Source: an uncultured Clostridia bacterium (GTDB lineage Bacteria; Bacillota; Clostridia; Peptostreptococcales; Anaerovoracaceae). From it: a stretch of 10,253 nt of DNA. This document shows positions 5,435 to 10,253 of the stretch, piece by piece (position 1 is the stretch's first letter; each line of letters begins with the position of its first letter). The stretch lies in NCBI GenBank assembly GCA_934255435.1, contig CAKQNZ010000064.1, forward strand, positions 1 to 10,253, read 5' to 3'. Below the pieces are notes generated by a model that was not told the DNA's origin, made no database searches, and saw only the letters and a list, made by a program, of their open reading frames with translations. A program made the translations under genes and the position numbers.

Positions 5435-7767
5435 TGAAATATCTGTTTGTGAAACTACGCAGGGACATATCCAGGATGTGGGTGCAGTTTTTCGCAGTTT
5501 TCATGATGTCGGTCCTGGCGATAACCATATACTCCGGTATGGAGGGAGTATGGTACGGACTGAGATGTGAGACCAACGACTACTATACCCAGACAAAACT
5601 TGCAGACGCCTGGGTGAACGGCAGCATGATAACTGACGATATGGTGAAGGACGTCAGGGCCCTGGACGATGTGAAAAAGGTCACGAGATCCATGACTGCT
5701 ACAGTGCAGCTGGATACCGATAAAAACGACAAGCCGGACGTGAAGCTGATGAGCATGGACTCCACAGCACTTTTCGATCCGGTGATACGCGACGGTGAGA
5801 CTTTCGACAAGGATTCTTCTGACGGCATATGGTTAGATGAAACTATCTGCAAAGAGCGGGGTCTCGAGGTAGGGGACAAGATAACCCTTAAATACGGTCA
5901 GGCAAAGAAGACGTTCAGGATAAAAGGAACTATCCTTGATTCTGAATTCATCTACTACACAGGTTCGGTCACAGATACCGTGCCTAACCACAAGATACAC
6001 GGATATGGTCTGACAGGCAGCAAGGCAGCAGAAAGCTTTTACGGCATGTATGTATGCAACGAGCTGAGGCTCGATGTCAGCAAAGGCTGTGACTACACGA
6101 AACTGCAGGCAGATGTGGAGGATATACTGGGAGACAGTTATCTGAACTTTTCCGAGAGAGACGATATTTCTTCGGTAAGCCAGATCACAAAGGAAATCAA
6201 CCAGATGCAGAACATGGCCAATCTGTTCTCGGCAGTATTCATAATACTGGCAGTTTTGAGCATGTATTCCACGATGACAAGGCTCATCAGCACCCAGACT
6301 ACACAGATCGGCACAATGAAAGCCATCGGATTTTCCAACGCCGCTATCAGACTGCATTACATTTGCTATGGATTCTTCGTATCACTGGCAGGCAGCTGCG
6401 TCGGTATATTTTTCGGAAAGGCACTGGTATCCAGGGCCGTCATGAAAGTCAAAAAGGCTACGCTGACGCTGCCTGAGTGGCAGGTAAGCCTGTCCTTCAG
6501 GATATATCTGATAATCGGTGGCATCGTTCTGGTTTGTGTACTGGCCACTATACTGGCAGCGCAGAAAGGTCTGAACAAGATGCCGGCAGAGTCCATGAGG
6601 AACACTGCCAATGTGAAATCAGGCAGGAGACATTTCGACCCTGACAGGTTCAGGATCTGGAGGAATCTTGACTACAGGACGAAGTGGATGACAAGAGATA
6701 ACATGCAGAACATCATCAGATGGGTGATGAGTATCATCGGTGTTGCCGGAAGCATGGTGCTGATGATGGCAGGTCTCGGATTCAGGGACTCCATAAATTT
6801 CTCCAACGATTACGTCTACAACACGCAATACTCATACGAATACAAGGTGGTTCTGAACAATGGGTATGATCCGGCGCAGCTGGACGATCTGGAATCAGAG
6901 ATAAAGTCGGACTATCAGACGGTATATGAGTACAATCTCGATATGTATTACCCTGATTCCGACAATAAAGAACGTCGCACGATCTCAGTAATCGATAAGG
7001 GCGATTATGTGAACCTTGACAGAAAAGACGGGAAAGCACTGAAACTGACGGATTCCACAGTAGCTGTAAGCAGCAAGATCGCAGGCGTTCTGGGGATATC
7101 GGAAGGCGACGAACTGAAAGTGAGAGTCCTGGGCGACGATAAATATCACAAGCTGAAGATCACAGATGTCGTCATGGCGCCGTCTCCTCAGGGGATATTC
7201 GTTTCCAGCGGATACTGGGAAGATGAGATGGACAGGGAGTACACCCCGAGTGCAGTGCTCCTGGAAAGTAAAGCAGATTACGATGCTGTCAGAGACATGG
7301 ACATCGTCAAGGAGACATCAACTATAGGCGATCAGCTGGCAAGCATGAAGATCATGACAAAGAGCGTCATGACGATAATCTATCTGATGATAGTAGCATC
7401 AGTACTTCTGGGCTGTATCATAATATACAATCTGGGCATGCTCAATTATATCGAGCGGTTCAGAGACTATGCGACTATGAAGGTACTGGGATTCTATCAG
7501 CGTGAAGTCCGCAGCATAATAATACGTGACTGCATGATCACGACTGTGCTTGGATGGCTGATAGGTATACCGGCAGGTTATAAATTCCTGTCGTTCTATA
7601 TAGGTATAGTACAGTTCAAGACCTTTGAATGGGTACCTGCGTTATCTGTGCCGAGCTTCATCGTAGCGTCGGTGGTGGTGTTCGCATGCTCCATCATCGT
7701 AAACATGGCGGTGGCACATAAAGTGACGAAGATATCCATGATCGAGGCCCTGAAATCAGTTGAGTAA
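5434..7767 (+). CDS. FtsX-like ABC transporter permease, two-module (about 8 transmembrane helices)
   Basis: Membrane partner of the preceding ATPase, 777 residues. The hydrophobic pattern shows two repeats of one helix, a large soluble domain and three helices. Module 1 has a helix at about 15-36, a soluble domain at about 45-255, and helices near 262-282, 306-330 and 356-377. Module 2 has a helix near 428-450, a soluble domain at about 455-635, and helices near 643-668, 699-724 and 740-760. The MKAIGFSNAAIR segment (295-306) and MKVLGFYQREVR (682-693) are the matching FtsX coupling motifs of the two modules, so one chain probably replaces the permease dimer found in MacB or LolCE. The two large domains should face outward. 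Start: ATG at 5434 overlaps the ATPase stop (TAATG), with AGGTGG at 5421-5426. The likely cargo is the product of this operon or a toxic amphiphile, which is inference. Confidence 0.93.
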   Translation: MKYLFVKLRRDISRMWVQFFAVFMMSVLAITIYSGMEGVWYGLRCETNDYYTQTKLADAWVNGSMITDDMVKDVRALDDVKKVTRSMTATVQLDTDKNDKPDVKLMSMDSTALFDPVIRDGETFDKDSSDGIWLDETICKERGLEVGDKITLKYGQAKKTFRIKGTILDSEFIYYTGSVTDTVPNHKIHGYGLTGSKAAESFYGMYVCNELRLDVSKGCDYTKLQADVEDILGDSYLNFSERDDISSVSQITKEINQMQNMANLFSAVFIILAVLSMYSTMTRLISTQTTQIGTMKAIGFSNAAIRLHYICYGFFVSLAGSCVGIFFGKALVSRAVMKVKKATLTLPEWQVSLSFRIYLIIGGIVLVCVLATILAAQKGLNKMPAESMRNTANVKSGRRHFDPDRFRIWRNLDYRTKWMTRDNMQNIIRWVMSIIGVAGSMVLMMAGLGFRDSINFSNDYVYNTQYSYEYKVVLNNGYDPAQLDDLESEIKSDYQTVYEYNLDMYYPDSDNKERRTISVIDKGDYVNLDRKDGKALKLTDSTVAVSSKIAGVLGISEGDELKVRVLGDDKYHKLKITDVVMAPSPQGIFVSSGYWEDEMDREYTPSAVLLESKADYDAVRDMDIVKETSTIGDQLASMKIMTKSVMTIIYLMIVASVLLGCIIIYNLGMLNYIERFRDYATMKVLGFYQREVRSIIIRDCMITTVLGWLIGIPAGYKFLSFYIGIVQFKTFEWVPALSVPSFIVASVVVFACSIIVNMAVAHKVTKISMIEALKSVE

Positions 7768-7768
7768 C

Positions 7769-7773
7769 AGGAG
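7769..7773 (+). promoter_or_regulatory. Ribosome binding site deciding the second ligase start
   Basis: AGGAG lies 7 bases before ATG at 7781. An in-frame TTG at 7760, inside the permease gene, would extend the ligase by seven residues but would place this site inside the coding region. ATG 7781 is therefore the better start. Confidence 0.75.
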
Positions 7774-7780
7774 TCAATCT

Positions 7781-9436
7781 ATGAGAAAAACAAGCAGGAT
7801 CATCGAAAGACATATGGATCAGATCAGCACGCTGCAGGATCTGGTACGCCTCACTGGCAGCGTATACGGAGACGACATACCGGTGGTGTGGGACATGACG
7901 TCAGGTACAGAATATAGCATTACATACAGGCAGCTCTGCGGCGATGTGTCGGCAGTAGCTGATTACCTGACAGGAAAAGGCATATGCAGAAGGCGTATAG
8001 CGGTAATGGGGGCACTGGATCATCACTGGCTGACAGCATTCCTCGGCATCATAAGCAGCGGGAATATCGCTGTCCCCCTTGACAGGAACGATAATACCCT
8101 TGAGGAAAAGATAGGGCTGGCGGATCTCTATGGTATATATATGGACGAAACTGTTAAGGATCATGAAAACTTTGCGTCATCACATGGAATAGGTTTCGTG
8201 CTGGATACTGAAGAATGCTGCAGGGCAGCTGAGGCAGCAGGAAATGGCAGTAACGGTCAGTTTATATATGAGTCCGATCCGGATGATGATGCCATGATCG
8301 TTTTCACATCAGGCACTACAGGTATAGGCAAAGGTGTGGTACTGACGAACAGGAACATCATAGCAAATACCAAGTGCGGCGTGTTTTTCCTGGATGATGG
8401 TATACAGGAAGGTGGAAGGACGATACCTGTACTGCCGCCCACACATATGCTGCAGGTGACAGTGGGGCTGCTTACTCCGCTTTACTACGGCGTAACGCTG
8501 TGCTTCGGAGGCGGTATAAAATATATATCGAAGAATATGAAAACATTCAGTCCCGAAGTCATGGTACTGGTACCGATGGTCGTGGAGAATCTCTATGAAA
8601 AGATAGACCTTAAAATCAGGAAAAAACTTTCGGAGCGGAAGCTCAAAGCCATCATAAGATTCAGCGAGACCATGAGGAAACTGGGGATAGATCTGCGATA
8701 CAAACTGTTCAGAGAAGTCCATGACGCTTTCGGAGGCAGACTCAGGACCATCGTATGCGGAGGTTCAAGTCTTGATGCAGATGTCATCAGAGGTCTGGAC
8801 ATATACGGCATACAGGTCCTGGAAGGATACGGCATAACCGAGTGCTCTCCGGTGATATCCTGCAACAGGAAAGCCAGCCGACTCATAGGATCTGTAGGTG
8901 TCAAGGCACCTGATGAATTCTGTCAGATTAAGATCATAGACGGAGAACTCTGCGTCAGGGGCGATATAGTGTTCAGAGAATATTTCCGCAATGAAAAGGA
9001 AACTCAGGCTGCAAAGCCTGACGGATGGTTCCATACAGGAGATATCTGCGCAATGGATGAAGAAGGGTACATACACATCACAGGACGAAAGAAGAACCTG
9101 ATAATCCTTTCCGACGGCAACAATGTTTCGCCGGAGGAGATAGAAGGCTATTTCTGCAGTCATCCGTATATCAAGTCCATGTTCATAAGCGAGCATTCAT
9201 CCCGAAGGAACTGCCTGGTGGCATCGGTACATCCGAATTTCGAGATACTGGAAGAAGCAGAGAAGATGGATATACATCTTAAGATAAACGAGCATATCAA
9301 GGAGATAAACCGCAGGCTGCCGGCTTTCAAGCGGATCGGCAAGGTAGTGTTCTACGATGAGGATTTCGAGAAGACTGCTCTGGGAAAGATAAGGCGATTC
9401 AAATATATACAGGAGAACAATGCAAATGCTGGATAA
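7781..9436 (+). CDS. Long-chain-acyl-CoA ligase-like (FadD-type) AMP-dependent synthetase
   Basis: Second adenylate-forming enzyme of the operon, 551 residues from the ATG chosen by its ribosome binding site. It activates a carboxylic acid as acyl-AMP and then transfers it to CoA or to a carrier protein. Motifs: P-loop FTSGTTGIGKG 175-185, with Gly for the usual Pro; A5 EGYGITEC 348-355, fully standard; FHTGD 417-421; GRKKNLIILSDGNNVSPEEIE 435-455; A10 Lys536 in TALGKIRR. The LSDGNNVSPEEIE form and the PPTHMLQ segment (219-225) resemble the FadD15/FAA branch of fatty acyl ligases and differ from the 1626-3443 ligase, so this is not a recent copy of it. It has no extra N-terminal carrier-like domain. 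Its last bases overlap the start of a carrier protein gene, which makes that protein the likely acceptor rather than free CoA (inference from context). Confidence 0.92.
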   Translation: MRKTSRIIERHMDQISTLQDLVRLTGSVYGDDIPVVWDMTSGTEYSITYRQLCGDVSAVADYLTGKGICRRRIAVMGALDHHWLTAFLGIISSGNIAVPLDRNDNTLEEKIGLADLYGIYMDETVKDHENFASSHGIGFVLDTEECCRAAEAAGNGSNGQFIYESDPDDDAMIVFTSGTTGIGKGVVLTNRNIIANTKCGVFFLDDGIQEGGRTIPVLPPTHMLQVTVGLLTPLYYGVTLCFGGGIKYISKNMKTFSPEVMVLVPMVVENLYEKIDLKIRKKLSERKLKAIIRFSETMRKLGIDLRYKLFREVHDAFGGRLRTIVCGGSSLDADVIRGLDIYGIQVLEGYGITECSPVISCNRKASRLIGSVGVKAPDEFCQIKIIDGELCVRGDIVFREYFRNEKETQAAKPDGWFHTGDICAMDEEGYIHITGRKKNLIILSDGNNVSPEEIEGYFCSHPYIKSMFISEHSSRRNCLVASVHPNFEILEEAEKMDIHLKINEHIKEINRRLPAFKRIGKVVFYDEDFEKTALGKIRRFKYIQENNANAG

Positions 9437-9659
9437 GATAAGAGAATATTTACATGAGAATTACGATATAGACAAGGACGCTGTCAGTGAGGAAAGTGAA
9501 CTGGGCAATGACCTGGATCTCACATCATTTCAGCTTGTGGAGATATGTGCAGAGCTTGAAGACGAGTTCGATGTGGAGATCAGCGAAGAGGATCTTCCGG
9601 GTATAATAACCATCGGTGATCTGATGAACGTGATAACCAGAAACGGAGGAAAGGCATGA
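9420..9659 (+). CDS. Acyl carrier protein (second of two), TSF-type serine motif
   Basis: 79 residues, small and acidic. The attachment site is Ser36 in DLDLTSFQLVEI (codon 9525-9527). Phe follows the serine and Thr precedes it, unlike the DSL of the carrier at 3456-3686, so the two carriers are probably read by different partners. The segment ELEDEFDVEI corresponds to helix III of carrier proteins. There are two possible starts. ATG 9420 lies 4 bases after AGGAG (9411-9415), while ATG 9426 lies 10 bases after it; either gives the whole domain. The gene overlaps the ligase end by 17 or 11 bases and its own stop overlaps the U32 gene start (ATGA). This suggests a ligase, carrier and U32 protein made in step. 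A D-alanyl-carrier role is less likely because the ligase is of fatty-acyl type. Confidence 0.92.
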   Translation: MQMLDKIREYLHENYDIDKDAVSEESELGNDLDLTSFQLVEICAELEDEFDVEISEEDLPGIITIGDLMNVITRNGGKA

Positions 9660-10253
9660 TACACATACTGGCGCCGGTAAGAAATTATGAAACGGCGAAA
9701 ATGCAGATAGATGCAGGCGCAGACGAGATATATCTGGGCGTTGACGGAGGAGATTTCAACGTGTATTCCTACGGTGGCAGATTCAAAAGCATGAATAATG
9801 TAGTGACGCAGGTAGCTGATGTAGACGAACTGGCGAAGATAAGCCGTTACTGCCGCAAGAAGGGCAGGCTCCTGCAGCTTACGATGAACATGCATTATAT
9901 ACCGAGAGAATTCGAAGAAGGATATATGGAGCATCTGAAAAACTGCGCACCATACATCGATCAGGTCATAATTTCCAATATAGGGCTGATAAGCAAAGTC
10001 CGCAAGGCAGGGATAGATATCCCGGTAGCTGCGGGTTCATTCACATTCATACCAAACAGTGAGATGATAAAATACCTGCAGAGCCTCGGCGTTGTCAGGG
10101 TCGTGCTGCCTCACGCATCAAGAGTCAGTGAGATCGCCAGGATACATGACGCTGTGCCGGATATGGAGCTTGAGATATTCGCACTTATCGGAGGCGGCAA
10201 CAACTGCGGCAGATGCATGATGTTCCACAGCCCGCTGAAATGTGATATAGGGC
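9656..10253 (+). CDS. U32 family protein (YhbU/RlhA/TrhP/UbiU-like), 3' truncated
   Basis: N-terminal 199 residues of a U32 (once called collagenase-like peptidase) protein; the rest lies beyond the right edge. The start ATG overlaps the carrier stop and follows GGAGG at 9645-9649. The opening (MIHILAPVRNYETAKMQIDAGADEIYLGV) is the typical first strand and helix of the family's TIM-like barrel. Near the end of the visible part, Cys184, Cys187 and Cys196 (in NNCGRCMM and LKCDIG) lie where U32 proteins carry Fe-S ligand cysteines; a fourth would be expected past the edge. Characterised relatives UbiU/UbiV, RlhA and TrhP hydroxylate ubiquinone precursors, rRNA or tRNA without oxygen, while others were reported as proteases. 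Context with a carrier protein and ligase suggests action on a carrier-bound acyl group, which is inference. It might instead be a housekeeping RNA-modifying paralogue. Confidence 0.85.
   Translation, partial: MIHILAPVRNYETAKMQIDAGADEIYLGVDGGDFNVYSYGGRFKSMNNVVTQVADVDELAKISRYCRKKGRLLQLTMNMHYIPREFEEGYMEHLKNCAPYIDQVIISNIGLISKVRKAGIDIPVAAGSFTFIPNSEMIKYLQSLGVVRVVLPHASRVSEIARIHDAVPDMELEIFALIGGGNNCGRCMMFHSPLKCDIG

Noticed and set aside
7760..7780. TTG at 7760 as start of the second ligase
   Set aside because: It lies within the end of the permease gene, and AGGAG at 7769-7773 points to ATG 7781.

Overview
The window reads as one dense, entirely plus-strand gene string from an anaerobic Gram-positive-type bacterium, most likely a member of the Clostridia. 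Three things suggest this: strong AGGAG-type ribosome binding sites, heavy use of AUA for Ile and AGA/AGG for Arg in every gene, and gene types common in that class (U32 protein, free-standing acyl carrier proteins, a two-module FtsX-type permease). The rank below class cannot be fixed from this sequence. No rRNA, tRNA, insertion sequence, CRISPR array or clear terminator is visible, and no gap between genes exceeds 41 bases.

Layout. 1-551: C-terminal part of a class I DAHP synthase (entry to the shikimate pathway), cut by the left edge. 593-1603: a ketoacyl synthase III-like enzyme with the catalytic Cys and Asn but Thr where the catalytic His should be. 1626-3443: an adenylate-forming acyl ligase carrying an N-terminal domain that looks like an acyl carrier protein without its phosphopantetheine serine. 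3456-3686: a normal small carrier protein. 3683-4714: a Cys-rich protein of unknown function with a region resembling DUF2889. 4733-5434 and 5434-7767: ATPase and 8-helix FtsX-like permease of a MacB/Lol-type ABC transporter. 7781-9436: a second, FadD-type acyl ligase. 9420-9659: a second carrier protein with a TSF instead of DSL motif. 9656 to the right edge: a U32-family protein, cut by the window end.

Spacing is operon-like throughout: gaps after the genes are 41, 22, 12, -4, 18, -1, 13, -17 and -4 bases, counting the favoured starts. The genes probably work together. Two ligase/carrier pairs would each activate a carboxylic acid and load it on a dedicated carrier. The KAS III-like enzyme would join or transfer acyl groups. 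The shikimate enzyme may supply an aromatic precursor or prephenate, the U32 protein may be an oxygen-independent tailoring enzyme, and the ABC transporter may export the product or protect against it. This matches no cluster that I can name. The reading as a lipid or aryl-lipid biosynthesis and export system is inference; the gene families are well supported, except for the 3683-4714 gene.
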